Of a stretch of DNA of 64,000 bases, positions 12,388 through 24,229 are shown piece by piece. The position numbers were made by a program, and so were the translations under genes. The notes under the pieces are model-generated. The model saw only the letters and a list, made by a program, of their open reading frames with translations, had not been told where the DNA came from and did not search any database. The DNA is from Talpa occidentalis (taxonomy: Eukaryota; Chordata; Mammalia; Eulipotyphla; Talpidae), in assembly GCF_014898055.3 (NCBI RefSeq), contig NW_023601322.1, forward strand, positions 65,686,740-65,750,739. Direction: 5' to 3'. The number at the start of each line of letters is the position of its first letter. The stretch's first letter is position 1.

Positions 12388-12758
12388 ATAATCCCATGAG
12401 GTGGGTCCTTTTGTTCGATTCACTTCACAGCTGAGAAAACTGGGACAACTGAGTCCCTGCAAGGTTAAAAAAACCCACAAGGTTCACAAACAACACAGAC
12501 AGAACTGGAGTCCAAGGCTATTTGACTGCAGAGTACATACTGGGGCTCAGCAAACTCTGGCCCCTGGACTGCTTTTGAATGACCTATCACCTAGGAAAGG
12601 TTTTTACAGCATTAAAGAGTTGTGAACACAAAACCAAAAAAGACAACTATGACTGAGACCCTATATGTCCTACAAAGTTGAAAATATTTACTACCTGGTC
12701 CTTCACAGAAAAAGTTTGCTGACCCTTTGTAGTCTAATCCACTGCACTAGCTATCCGA
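12388..12758 (-). mobile_element. MIR SINE relic, split by a hAT-like insertion
   Basis: On the plus strand, 'cccatgaggtgggtcc', 'cagctgagaaaactgggac' and 'cagaactggagtccaaggc' are the reversed MIR core. The MIR resumes at 12731 ('agtctaatccactgcacta') after the insertion at 12540-12729. Confidence 0.7.
12540..12729. mobile_element. hAT-type non-autonomous DNA transposon inside the MIR
   Basis: The left end CTGGGGCTCAGCAAAC and right end GTTTGCTGACCCTTTG form a terminal inverted repeat of about 16 bp with three or four mismatches. The interior contains 'aaaatatttactacctggtcc'. A related copy occurs at 53010-53210. The flanks AGTACATA and AGTCTAAT could be a decayed 8-bp duplication. Confidence 0.65.
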
Positions 12759-13419
12759 AGATTCAAACCGAATTCTTCTGGATGTATTTGTTTCCCAAAC
12801 AAATATCATAGGGGCAAGCGATCAAACTTGAAGATGGAGAACTATTCCTCATACTGACCAGGCTATGAAACAGCCATCACCGCTCAGAGAGGTAATGGAG
12901 CTCTGCTGCATTACTTAACTGTTCTCATACAGCACTGGGTTTTTATTTTTTATAATTTGACTTAGAAGGCACAATGACCTCTCTCCCTCCTATCCTTCTG
13001 ACACCCCCATTCTCTGCTCACTAGGCACTTAATTCCCAAAACTCTTCTCAGTATGTCCAGAATGCCCGACCTTGGGGATCCCCAATACTTCAAAATCATC
13101 TCTGGTTTCTCCCCCCTCCAAATTTGGATTGCCAGGGTAATGTTATGAAAACACAGCCTGATAGACCAAATTAGTTCATCCAAATGTGGAAAAGAGCCAG
13201 GAGATATTTGGGAGACACCATCCTTTCTCTTCCCTGGATGACCAAGTTCAATTTACTTAGGCCAGTGTGGAGGAATTTTGTTGCCTTGGCTGCCTGGCAG
13301 CTGCCCCCCCCTCCCCTTCTGTATTTATAGAACCCTAATATTCCTCTGGGAAACCATCTGTTCCTGACTTTTGGAACTTTTATTTCTTATGCTGTTTACT
13401 CCACACGGGGCTTAGGGCA
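12759..13419. other. No recognised feature
   Basis: Includes a C/T-rich patch near 13303-13320; otherwise unrecognised. Confidence 0.5.
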
Positions 13420-13700
13420 GTTCCAGGACCATCTCAAGGATGAGCATGTGATTCAACAAAAGTCCATGAGAACCATGCTAAGGCTTTGGTTTGCACTCTT
13501 GGCCACAGGTCACCCTGAGAAGGTGAAGGAAGAGGCCCCCTGAGAATGGAGTCAGCCTGAAGAAGGCTGAGTTGAGAGATGCAGAGACCTTCAAGGTCTG
13601 CGTATGTCATAGGCAGGCTGGTCTGAAGTTGGGACATCCTGGGCTTTCCAGTTATATACCACAATAAATTCCTTTTCTATTTAAGCAGTTTGGATTGAGT
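13420..13700 (+). mobile_element. Probable old LTR, 3' part
   Basis: It ends with 'cacaataaattccttttctatttaagcagtttgga', a layout (AATAAA, then a T-rich block, then 'aagcagtttg') seen at the ends of several old ERVL-type LTRs. The exact family is not assigned. Confidence 0.4.
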
Positions 13701-13763
13701 CTTCCTACCTTCACTACAGAAAGCAGTCCATGGGGCATGAACAGAATAGAGGCACCATACCTA

Positions 13764-14047
13764 CAAATATGCTTTTTTTTTTTTAAGATTTTTTTATTTA
13801 TTTTTATACAAGAACCGGGGTACAGTCCAGAGGCACGGGAGGGTGAGAAGATTCACCAGAGACAGAGCAGGGAGCAGAACAGGAAGACAACAGAAACACA
13901 CGGCTGAGGGGAGCAGCGAGCCTGACAGGAGAGGTCTGCCACACCACATGGGATACTCGCCAGCCGGCACTACAGAGGCTGCAGACAGCTCCACAGCGTG
14001 GCGCTCAACCCATTACGCCACCGGGGAGGCCCCCAAATATGCTTTTT
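13764..14047 (-). mobile_element. Young tRNA-derived SINE with 14-bp target-site duplication
   Basis: The element is reversed between T-rich AAGATTTTTTTATTTATTTT and CACCGGGGAGGCCC. The duplication CAAATATGCTTTTT flanks it exactly (13764-13777 and 14034-14047). Confidence 0.92.
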
Positions 14048-15879
14048 AAGAACTGACTGAGAGGATGGCAATAACCAAAGCTGCCTTTACTGTCAGTAAA
14101 GTCCCTCAACATACCTCTCCCCTCCAGGTCTGTTCTGGGAATATAAGGCTCTCTTAGTGATGTCAAAGCCTTTTAAATTAACACCACCATTATCTGACTA
14201 GGGCTGGGAATGGTGAGACTAAAACAGTAAGACTCACAAAATCAATATTTCAAATTAGTCTACTTTTATCTCTTCCCAAATGATACGAGTATCCCTCAAG
14301 CCTCTAAGGGAAAACAGGCAAAGGGAATATGACAATCAGTGGGCGAGTTCTCTTGCTTCTATTATGTCCAGGGTTGCTTGGCAACCAGCCTCAGCCTGCT
14401 CATTCCAGTGGACAAGCAGAGGAATGAAAGTCAGGCCTCCAGGTCATGCAGCATGTCCTGTTTATAAACCTGTGACTCCAGGGCAGCGGCGGGTTCACGC
14501 TGTTCTACAAAGTGGGCAGAGTACAGCACCTACCATTTCAGGGGCTCCCCAAGGATTTGTCTCTCCTATACCAGCCAAAGTTCATTCAACTTTGCTTCCG
14601 ATAAACAAAAGCTGTGGATATTTCCCCAAAACAGATGAAAAGTACTTTCAAAAACAGATTGATAGAAAAAAAACAAAAAAGAAATAGAAGGAACTTTAAT
14701 TTTATTAATTATTAAGACAGTAAGAAATCAGCAGGGAGTGGAAGGCACACACAGTCAGGAAAATGCAGGCCAGCTTGTGCTGAAGCTGATGATTCTCCAT
14801 AACCCTGTTCACTTCGCTGCCACCACCAAGCACTCTGACACTGGAAGCACAGCCACAGCACTCTCTGTCTCTAGGTCATGAGCTAATTTCCAACAACTGG
14901 GAAGTCAATGGGGACAGAGATTTCTGCATTTGGCAACAGATTTTAGAAGTAACTGTGGTACCAGATCCCTGCACAGTCAGTAAGTACCGCGGAAGAAAAG
15001 AAATGAATGTGGGTCAACGAGTCTCTAGTGTTTAGATGTTGCCAAACAGGGCATCTGTGTGTGCAAAGATAAGTGACGGTGTTCCTCTCCCTGCCCGCTC
15101 CTAAATTAACTACCTGAGAACAGTGACTTTCCATAGGAAACAGAGAGCAGGGCCTGAGACACAGACATAGAAGAAACTGACTCTCACAATTCCATTTAGC
15201 AAGACTCCAGTTCTAAAAATGAATCAGTCATAAGGGAAGTACCACCTCTTGTTGGCTGAATCCCTGTTAAGATCCATTTGCCCACATGAAACTATCCAAA
15301 TGAACAGATATTAAATCTTCAAAAAAGTCACCACAGGATTTCAGAAAAAAATTGCACAGAAAGTCTGTCTTGGGGGTATCCAGTAGAAGAATAAAAGACG
15401 TGGTCCCAGCATGGAAACACTGTCAGCAAACAACATACCAAGCCTACAACAGGAACAAAAGCAGGAGAAATGTTTTTTGATTATTTTAGAGGAAAATGAG
15501 GATTATAAAGGGTTCCTGTCCATTAGTGCTACTACAACTAAAATGATTACTAAAGTTTAACACCTTTGAAAGGGAGGGAATGGAGTAGAACACATACTCC
15601 AATGTGAGAGAGAGAGAGAGATCTAAGAGGGGGAAAACGAACAAAGGCAATGGAATGGGAAGCAAGATGGAGGCTGGTAACAGCATTAATCAACTCTTAC
15701 CTCTGATTCTAGTTTTAAAGTCATTATTTCTTGTACCATCCCAAAAGGCAGACTAGTCATCCAATCAGAGCAGTTTCATACCTGATATACCCAAGATAGA
15801 ATATTAACAAAATAAAATCTAAAAAGAACCAGAGGGTATTTGAAGCAGTGAACACCTGACTTATTTTTTATAACAGGCA
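14048..15879. other. No recognised feature
   Basis: A 135-codon plus-strand open frame at 14280-14687 has no recognisable domain and no exon context. A (GA)n run lies at about 15607-15621. The rest is unrecognised. Confidence 0.5.
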
Positions 15880-16310
15880 GGTGATTGGTCAGGATGGGCT
15901 CTTTGAAGAAACATTCAACAGCATTTACTTACAACACACTGAGGCTCTAGAGCCTGGAAAGTCTGATGAGGCCACAGAGCAGGTGACAGCATAGAAAGGG
16001 GAAGGCAGGCACAGTCATTTAAAAACTGTAGCTTGAGGGTACCTTTGGCGCAGACCTGAAGGACAAGAAGCAGCCAACCACATGAAAATATGTTGCAAGG
16101 AACAGCAATAGAAAGTGCTCAGTATGTTAAAGGAATCAGGCAAAACTTAAGCACAATGAGGGAGAAAGAGGATGGTCAGAAAGACTGAAAAGGTAGGTCT
16201 AAGCCTGATCATACATAAACCATAGCAAGGAACTAAACTTGTATTCTGAATGACACAGGAAGTAACTGAGAATTTGGGGTGAGAGATATCTGATAAGGTT
16301 TATGTCTTCT
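15880..16310 (+). repeat. Old mammal-wide dispersed repeat, copy 4
   Basis: 'attggtcaggatgggctctttga', 'cagacctgaaggacaagaagc', 'ttgcaaggaacagcaatag' and 'acacaggaagtaactgag' follow the internal order of the family seen at 9420. It is cut at its 3' side by the SINE at 16325. Confidence 0.55.
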
Positions 16311-16617
16311 ATAAATATTGTCCAACGGGCCTCCCCGGTGGCACAGCGGTTGAGCGCTGGGTTGCAAAGCTGCCCGCAGCCTCTGCAGCGCCGGTTCGAT
16401 CCCCGGCTGCTCCCCAGCCACCGCAGGAGGGTCCCACATGGGACCTCTCCTGCTGCCTGCTGCTCCCCTCAGCAGTGCATTTCGTCAGTCTGCCTGTTCT
16501 ACTCTCTGCTCTGGCTCTGGTGAATTCTCTCACCCTCCTGCACTTCTGACTGTACCCAGTGCTTGTATAAATAAATAAATAAATCTTTAAAATAAATAAG
16601 TAAATAAATATTGTCCA
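16311..16617 (+). mobile_element. Young tRNA-derived SINE, near-intact, 14-bp target-site duplication
   Basis: This is the cleanest copy here. The head GGGCCTCCCCGGTGGCACAG contains an A-box-like region. The B box GGTTCGATCC is at about 16393, and the tail is AATAAATAAATAAATCTTT. It is bounded by a perfect ATAAATATTGTCCA duplication (16311-16324, 16604-16617). It serves as the window's reference for the family. Confidence 0.95.
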
Positions 16618-17080
16618 CCTACCATGTAGAGAAGGGATTCTATCTCTCTAACCACAACTCTGGATAGTCATCATTGCAGTGAGCAAGAATGGTTCTGACC
16701 ATGGAAACAGAATGGGAAATACAAAAAGAAAAAAATATGATGCAGCATGGTGTGTCTACATCAGGCGCTGACCAACAGTGAAAGCCACACTTCCCATGTG
16801 TAGGCCAAGGGTGTAAAGTCATTGGGCAACTCAGAGAAGTGTTCCCTGACAAGTAATCTCAGCTTGCCTCCACGCTCTATGATCCATCATGTGACCTTAC
16901 TTTATTTCTAACAGTGACACTTCTTACTCTTTAAAAGTATCCCAAAAGTTGGTTTCATTTGTCTGCCCACTAAAATAAAAACTCCATCAGAGTTAGAATT
17001 GAGAGCTGTGCCCCCCAATTCCTAAAACAAAACCTAGAACATAGCTTGATGTCCCATAAATATTTGTTGACAGGGCTAGT
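16618..17080 (+). mobile_element. L2 LINE 3' end (at about 16860-17075) preceded by unrecognised sequence
   Basis: 'tgtctgcccactaaaataaaaactcc' and the terminal 'cccataaatatttgttga' are the diagnostic 3' end of L2. The upstream 240 bp are unassigned. Confidence 0.65.
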
Positions 17081-17894
17081 GAAGACCCTATCTTTATTTC
17101 TACTCAGAAGAAATAAAGTATCCTACCAGTCCCCAATCCTGGATTCCATTCTAGAACAATCAGCTTCTCAAAAGGGTTGCTAAGTCTAAAATGACTTTAG
17201 AAAGTGTGCAGACATAGGAAAGAGGTGTGGTCCTTTGTCCTGGATCCCACAATAACCCAGCTTAGACATATGTTATCAAAATACCTTGGGCTACTATTTT
17301 CCTCACAACTGTCCAGTCTTCAAGGTTCAAGTCTGCTGAGAGACAGAGTAATTGGGGCCAGAGAGGAAGTATAAAAAATGCCTATAGCTGGGAAGTGGGC
17401 TAATTCGCAACCAGAGGATTGAAATCACCACCCTTCACGTAACACTAACACTTACATAAAAGGCCAACTTTATCTTCGTACTACAACTCATACTAATGTT
17501 AGACTCAAGGAAGAAGTCCCTTTAGATGTCAGGTGGTGCTCAAAACACTGACGGTGTTCACCTCTGGGCACTAAGGCTGGGGTTGTACTAGAGGGGCACT
17601 TGTGTGATGTGTAACTTTTATAATAGTTTTGACAAGTCAGCATGTCAAACAGTCCTCAAGAGGCTGCAGAATCATATGACTGGATGTGTTTAAAACCAAA
17701 ACATATGGATTAAGTTAATTCTAATACTGATCAGATTGTGAGGCCCAGTCAAGTTTAAAGGAAATGAGGAAGCCAGCAAAAAAAACCTGAAAATTCCTGT
17801 ATTATTCCTACCTTATAGAAGGTAAAGCCAGCCATTTTTATATTTAATTTTATAAAATAAACAGTTTATAATTTTCATAGCAAAAATTAGCAAC
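17081..17894. other. No recognised feature
   Basis: AT-rich intron; nothing recognised. Confidence 0.5.
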
Positions 17895-18060
17895 TGTGAT
17901 TTTGTACCAGGTACTTTATACATATTACTGGATCTAACCCTTACAATGTACTTGAGTGCACACTATCATTCCCAATTTATAAATAAGGAAAGAACATGTA
18001 AGGGTCTGGGCTAAGATTATATAGTTAGTAGCATAGTACAGGTTAAGAGCTAAAGGGATA
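17895..18060 (-). mobile_element. MIR SINE relic
   Basis: 'accaggtactttatacatattactgg', 'cccaatttataaataaggaaag' and 'gattatatagttagtagc' are reversed MIR core phrases. Confidence 0.7.
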
Positions 18061-18065
18061 ACCTA

Positions 18066-18295
18066 ATATCAGTGTTCAAATATGGCTCCAACTCTATTTC
18101 ATCATTGGAGTCACTTTAGCTTTCTCCGCCTCAAGGGTCCAGGCTATAAAGGGGATGGTAGTGCAGACTTCATAAGACTGTTGTGAACTGTCAGTAAAAT
18201 AAAGTTTGTCGAGCATTTTAATAAAAAGAGTCTGGCACACTGGAAACAGTTAAATGGCGGCAGCTATTTTATGACTATTATTATGGTCCAAATAA
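18066..18295 (+). mobile_element. MIR SINE relic
   Basis: 'ggagtcactttagctttctccgcctcaagg', 'cataagactgttgtgaactgtcag' and 'agtctggcacactgg' follow MIR in the forward direction. It sits back to back with the reversed MIR at 17895. Confidence 0.65.
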
Positions 18296-18479
18296 ATTTA
18301 ACATCATGCTTGCAACATATGGGCCTCCTCATACTGTCGCACTCTGAAAATACATCTACTCTTTGTCTCCAAAGTTCTGCTCAACTGGCAGGAAAGAAGG
18401 GAACAAACAGAGAGATAGGAGCTGACCCTTAAAAGATAGGGAACGAAATGCAAGAGCATCCTATGTACGTTTATTTTTA

Positions 18480-18765
18480 AAAAATAATGATGGCATGCTT
18501 GTAAGGTTATTCATTACCAACTGGGTTAAGAGAAACAGCAACCTAACTGTCCAAAAGCAGGCCATTAGTCCAACACAGCAAACCTGGAATATTATGTAGC
18601 TACTAAAAATAATTTTACGGAGTGGTTATTAATCTGGAAAGATAAGCAGAAAAGACTATAAAACAAAAATGATAGTACTTCTAATCAGTACAACTGGTAC
18701 AAACTGCATTTTCTTCTTTTATTCATCTGTAATTTCTAAATTTTCTCTAATAAATATGTATTACC
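18480..18765 (+). mobile_element. Old L1 3' fragment
   Basis: 'gtccaacacagcaaacctggaatattatgtagctactaaaaataa' (quoted in part) matches the 3' region of old L1 subfamilies. Plus strand, antisense to ARHGAP26. Confidence 0.6.
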
Positions 18766-19820
18766 TGTATAATTGAGGGGGAAAAAAGTTTTTTCTGATT
18801 GTTTGTTTTTGTTTTTTGTTTTTAATGACAAGCCCATATGATGAGAAAGACTGGGGAATATGAGCCACAGGAGAAGGCAGAAAGGGTATCCTGTTATTTT
18901 GGTGTTAATGGTTTTGTGAACCATGGGGCTGGCAGTTAGGAGGAGGGCGATGTTAGCCATCTTATCCAGGTCTCAATTAAATATGTTAAAAATGTATTCT
19001 TCCTCGAGATTCTAGATGGAGTGCCTGCCAAGACTCAGATTTCACACCTGACCTATCCCAAATAGGTTTCCAGGTCCCTAATTGACATTATAAAGATGTA
19101 ACTATATCTGGAGCTGTTCAACTAACCCAAATAACATGTTCTCATTCCATGTCCCCAAATTTATCCCCTTGAACTATAAATCACTGACCTACTTTGTTAA
19201 GACAATTTGAATAGCACACCCCTGCCACCACCACTCAATAATAAAAATGGGAAACTTGAGGCTTATATCAGGTCCCATTAGAGAAGCAAAATGTGGCTCC
19301 TTAATGCTCCCCATCAGAGCAGCTATCCAGTTCTGCTCGTTCTGCACCCACTCTGGTTCTAAGCATGACCTCTCACCTCTGGAAGACAGTGCATGAAGCC
19401 TCACAGGAAAGGGCACCCAGTGTTTTTTATAATATGTGACCTCTCACATTTCTTCTTGGTTCTACAGATTCACTTGTCCTCTCAAATCTGGGAGTCTTCT
19501 GAACTATAATCCTAAAATTCCAGAAATCAGAGGCAGGTCATTCCCATTCACAAAAGACTTTGTTTTTCCATAATCAAGTGGTCAGAGATCCGTCATTTCT
19601 CTGTCCTGGAGGCAAGACAAGATAGAATGGGGGAAGGGCAGACAACACTGAAAGAATGAGAGAGAAAAGAAGAAAAATCGATGAAAGAGAAAACAAACAG
19701 CAGGGAACATGTAATCTACATACTTGGAGTTTCTTAGAATAAGGTCTTTAGTAAGGAAAAAGGACTTTCCTGTTAAGACCTTCAACACCCTCAAGCCATC
19801 ATCATTTCAGATGAAGAAAC
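18766..19820. other. No recognised feature
   Basis: Contains a (GTTTTT)n-like T-rich patch near 18800-18825; otherwise unrecognised. Confidence 0.5.
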
Positions 19821-19823
19821 TTC

Positions 19824-20095
19824 TTTTTTTTTTAAGATTTATTTATTTATGCATACAAGAGCTGGGATACAGGCCAGAGGTGTGGGGGGTAAGAGGATTC
19901 ACCAGAGACAATGTGGGGAACAGAAACAGGCAGATTGACCGCAGTACACTGCTGAGGAGAGCAGCGGGTAAGTCAGGAGGGGTCTGTTGCACCATGTGGG
20001 TTGCTCCCTGGCTGGCCGGGATTGAACTTGTGCTGCAAAGTCTGCAGACAGCTTCATAGGTTGCGACTTAACCCCTTGAGCCACCAGAGAGGCCC
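19824..20095 (-). mobile_element. Young tRNA-derived SINE, reverse orientation
   Basis: T-rich start with AAGATTTATTTATTTATGCA and reversed head CACCAGAGAGGCCC at the end. Only ACTTCTT is shared by both flanks, so the duplication is unclear. Confidence 0.88.
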
Positions 20096-20564
20096 AAGTA
20101 CCTTACTTCTTTATCAATCGTTCTTAAAATGGTTAAAGCTGAACCCTTCCAAATGCAACTATCCTAATCAGAATATTACTGGAATTTTTTTCCTCCATAG
20201 AAGTTCCTTTCTTCTGCTCAAAACAATGCATCAACCTACAGGATGGTGTGCTCTTCCTTCCCATTCTCACCAGGAAATTGCTCTCACACAAGATCAAAAC
20301 CAAGGCAGAGAGACGGTTAAAGAGACCTACATGTACTCAGGAATGAGTGTGAATTAGCCGTGTTGCACTAACCAATCTATCAGAAAGTGAACAGAATAAA
20401 GAAAAACTGAGTGCTAGATCCAAACATCCTGGTATTGAGATGGCAGCTTTTAGGGAACTGGAAATTGCTTGGATACACCGAAGGAAAAGGAAATGTCGCT
20501 TAAGGAGATCAAGAGACAAAGGAGACAGGAGCACACCACACTGTGGGTCATGAGTTGAAAATCC
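20096..20564. other. No recognised feature
   Basis: Unrecognised intron sequence. Confidence 0.5.
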
Positions 20565-20760
20565 TAAGGAAGTGGTTGCCTAGAGCTGGGGGCGGGGATG
20601 GCGGAGGGAGCATTAAGGGGGGCACTAAGAAGTTGAGAGTTTCTTTGAGGGATGATGAAAACCAATTAAAATGTAATCATGGACATGGATGAGAAACTCT
20701 AAAAGCCATGAATTGTGTGGTGGTGAGTTTTATCTCAATAAAGCTGTTTTTCAAAAAATT
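20565..20760 (+). mobile_element. L1 3' UTR fragment
   Basis: 'ggaagtggttgcctagagctgggggc' to 'gtgagttttatctcaataaagctg' then an A-rich end is the typical 3' terminus of L1. Confidence 0.8.
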
Positions 20761-22514
20761 CCAAGGAAGAACCTCCAAGGTCTCTACCCACCACACTGCC
20801 TAACCTCACACTGGCACATTTAGGGTGTTCAGCTACATGACTGCTTCAAGTGTCATATTAAGAGGCATGAGGCATCTTAGTTTCACAAGTTTTTCATTTA
20901 AGAGAAAAATCAAAAACACCTCAGTCTTCTTTAAGAGATTCAGTTCTCCAGCCTGAAGGGTAGCAGGGAGCTTAGACTCCAACATTCAGAACCCAGGCTT
21001 GACTTTCGAAAAGCAACTTTTCATTTATCTTCAGTTGGTGTTCCTCACAATAAATTATGTATTGCTTCACAACAAAACCTCAAGTCCTGTCGTGTTGCCT
21101 TTTCACTGCAGTGTGGTGTGAAGTTATGCTGTTAAGTGGGTGAGGCGAGAAGCAGGCCAAAGTCATATCCCAAAGGACACTGAAGCCAAAAATTCTCATT
21201 TCTACTCCAATTTTCTAAGCAATGGAGCAGAGCTGCCCCTCTAGGGAACTGATTACAAGCATGCAGGCTATGTAAAGAGGGCGCAGGATTTCTTTCCAGA
21301 GAGAAACATCTCATTGCTGTAAATGGAGCTGACAACATGGTAGCTTGCTGACCTTGCACCCTGAGCTCAGCTGTGTAGTAGTCTCAAGGCCTGGGCCAGA
21401 TGCTAGGGCCAAAGCTGGCAAAGGTTGCAGGTGCTAAATTCCCCATCTCCAGTGTCTGCCGGCCTCCAAGTCAACTCCAGCAGGAGCTGGAAGGCTAATC
21501 ATCTTCCAGCTTAGCACCCCAGGGTGGGAACTGTGGCAAACATCTCAGCACACTGCAGATACAAATGCAAGAAGCCCCATTTTTGAAAGAGCAGCCCAAA
21601 GAATTTCTTAAGCAAATGGCAGCAATGGTCTTGTAGCAACACCTCAGCCTCCCACCAGCAGTGGCTGTGGTCTGCTCTGTCAACTAGACCTCTTCAAAGA
21701 GCTAAAAACCAGCTAAGATCAATAGAAAGATAAGGCGGAGTGGTTGCCAGAAATGAGTTATCTTAGAGCAGAAGGAGAGACTAGTTCCCTGGGTTTGGGG
21801 CACCTCAACCTCCAGAACCACCAGTCAGTCTCCTACTCTCCCCAACTCAGAGTCCCCTCTGGCTGTGTAACAGCCCAGCCAGCTTATTATGCATCCTGAT
21901 TGTTTCTCAAGAAAAAAATGTGCAACATAATTACAGGTTCTAACCCCAAATGACTTTAATCCTGACAAGGGCACCCAAGTCTCATTGTGGAAAAATGTAT
22001 GCCCATGATAGCCCAGGAGCATAAAATTTCCTTTCAGGAACTTTCAGCCTCCCAGCATTACAGAAGATGACCCACCCACAGGTCAAGCTCAGAACCACTG
22101 GATCCCAGGAGTGGAGACACAGGGCCGAGGTGTTCTGAAGTCACTAGAACTTGTATACTTCTAAAACACTGTGCCAACATTCCTTCAGATACCTGAGACA
22201 CCCCAACATTAGGGGAGCAATGAGAGGGTTTGGGAGGGGGGAGGACAGAGAATTTAAGAAGAGGTTTATGCAGGCTCTCTTCTGGCCCATTCATACAAGG
22301 TATAGTCTAGAGCCCCTTTCATGAAAATTATCAGGGGGTCCTGGGAAGAATGCAGACTTCCAGATCTCACCCAGAGCAAGCACATGAGGATCTCCTTGGA
22401 GGAGTTGGGGAATCTACAGTCAGGGTAATTCTTACTTTCATACTTAACAACTATCAGCTAACAACAACAATCTAGAATAACAGTAAGGGCATGTTCCAAT
22501 TCTAGGGCACTTAG
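20761..22514. other. Mostly unrecognised; weak MER5-like patch at about 22330-22410
   Basis: The patch 'gaagaatgcagacttccagatctcaccc' is only suggestive of MER5. No other feature recognised. Confidence 0.4.
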
Positions 22515-22610
22515 TGTGAGCCTGCTTACCCTTCTAAGTATGATACATACAATTATCTCATTTATTCCTCACAACATTATTTTAAGGTGGATATTTATTG
22601 CTCACCTTCA
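22515..22610 (-). mobile_element. MIR SINE fragment
   Basis: 'atacaattatctcatttattcctcacaacattattttaaggtgg' (quoted in part) is the reversed MIR 3' half. Confidence 0.65.
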
Positions 22611-22812
22611 CTCTTACTCCTCAATTTCTTCAGTTTCTCCTCCAAAGGTCAAATCCAAAGACCTCTGGCCAAGTCCTCACCACACTGACCAGGATAAAAC
22701 ACCTCATCATCAAAGTGAAAGTCTCCCCCATGCCCTTCGACCCACCTTTTGTAATGAATGCTGATCCTCCCCAGATTTCAGCTTCCTCTCTGTTCTCTTC
22801 TCTCACTTCACA

Positions 22813-22945
22813 TCAGTGGTTCTCCACCTTGGCCACACATTAGAATGACCTGTACAAATTACATCAGAATCTCTAGAAATGAGTCCCAGGCTCCTTCAGT
22901 GATTTCAATGAGTAGTGGAAGCTGAGAACAACTGACTAGTTCTGG
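22813..22945 (+). mobile_element. MER5A-like hAT MITE
   Basis: The left end 'cagtggttctccaccttggccacacattagaatgacct' (quoted in part) is the MER5A terminus, followed by 'atcagaatctctagaaatgag'. The right end is decayed. Confidence 0.8.
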
Positions 22946-23334
22946 TAGCACCTGGGGAGAACTAAGCCAACACTGGTAGCTCCATCTCTTTCCACAGCAC
23001 CAGATGGGTGCCTGGTAGGAGTTATCACCTGCATGTCTCACAGGAACAATTCAGCAAGGACAATCCTTACTGAGCTCCATATCCCCCATCATGTACCATG
23101 GTCTTCCTTTGCACACAGTTCAGCCACCTCTCCCCAAGACCCAAGACAGAAATTCTGGTGATATACCTGACTGCTCTCTCCTTTGTTAGCCTTTGACTAC
23201 ACGTTCTTCTCTCCACCCACCCCAGCACACCTCTGAAAAATGCCATGGAATTCTGCAATCTCCTCTATATTTTGTCAGCGTTTGTTTGACTGCTCAACTA
23301 ATGATTTCACTGAGAGAAGTTGAGGGAGTTGAAA
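22946..23334. other. No recognised feature
   Basis: Unrecognised intron sequence. Confidence 0.5.
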
Positions 23335-23650
23335 GTTATACAGAGAATTTTTTTTAAAGATTTATTTATTTATACAAGAATTGAAATTTTTTTCTGGCCT
23401 GGGGTACAGGCCAGATGCGCAGGAGGGTAAAAGGATTCACCAGAGACAAAGCAGGGAACAGAACAGGCAGACTGATGAAATACACTGCTGAGGGGAGCAG
23501 CGGGCATGACAGGAGAGGTCTGCCGTGCCATGTGGGACCCTCGCCAGCCCGCCGGGATCGAACCGGCGCTGCAGAGGCTGTGGACAGCTTCCCAGTGTTG
23601 CGCTCAACCACCTGCGCCACCAGGGGAGGCCCAAATGTTATACAAAGATT
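23335..23650 (-). mobile_element. Young tRNA-derived SINE with imperfect target-site duplication
   Basis: Reversed element with B box intact (reads GCCGGTTCGATCCC on its own strand near 23560). The flanks GTTATACAGAGAATT and GTTATACAAAGATT form a diverged duplication. About 20 bp of extra sequence interrupts the tail region near 23383-23402. Confidence 0.9.
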
Positions 23651-23872
23651 TTTGACTGCAATGTTGCGGGGGAGGTTAGGCACTCCTGACCCCCAAATTG
23701 CTCGAGTCAATTGTACTAGCAATGTACAATTGCTACCCCATTCCAGAAACACCACCACCAGAAACCTTCCCCTCCAGCATGTATGTCACCAGCACTAGAA
23801 TAGAAAACAGACATGGCATGGTCCTGTACTGCATCAGGGGGAAATGCTAAATTCTTCAGGGGAGGCAGGCAG

Positions 23873-24158
23873 AAGAAAGATGTCCAACAGGGCATCCCTG
23901 GTGGCCTAGGAGTTAAGTCTCAGTGCCATCACCACTACGGACTAAGTTTGATCCCTAGCCAGGGAGCTGACCCACATACGGTGCAGCAGACCTCTCCTGT
24001 CTTGCCTGCTGCTCCCCTTAGCATTGTAGTTTAGTAGATCCACCTGTTCTGCTCCCCACTCTGTCTCTAGTGAATCCTCTCACTCCCCTACACCTGTGGC
24101 CTACACCCCAGTTCTTCTATACAAAAACTAAATGTTAAAAAAAAGAAAGATATTCAAC
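23873..24158 (+). mobile_element. Young tRNA-derived SINE, degenerate tail
   Basis: Head GGGCATCCCTGGTGGCCTAG and family body are present, but the AATAAA repeats are mutated. Flanks AAGAAAGATGTCCAACA and AAGAAAGATATTCAACA agree at 15 of 17 positions. Confidence 0.88.
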
Positions 24159-24229
24159 AAAATGCTCTGCTTCCTCATCACTTCAAAAGAATTCTCACTT
24201 ACAGCAGGAATTTAGAAGACCCAAATAAG

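Noticed and set aside
14280..14687. 135-codon plus-strand open frame
   Set aside because: No recognisable domain or homologue, no CpG or promoter context, and intronic relative to ARHGAP26. Length alone is not support.
16325..16410. tRNA gene candidate (A and B boxes)
   Set aside because: The tRNA-like head belongs to a dispersed SINE with a body, A-rich tail and target-site duplication. I could not fold a proper cloverleaf with an anticodon arm by eye.
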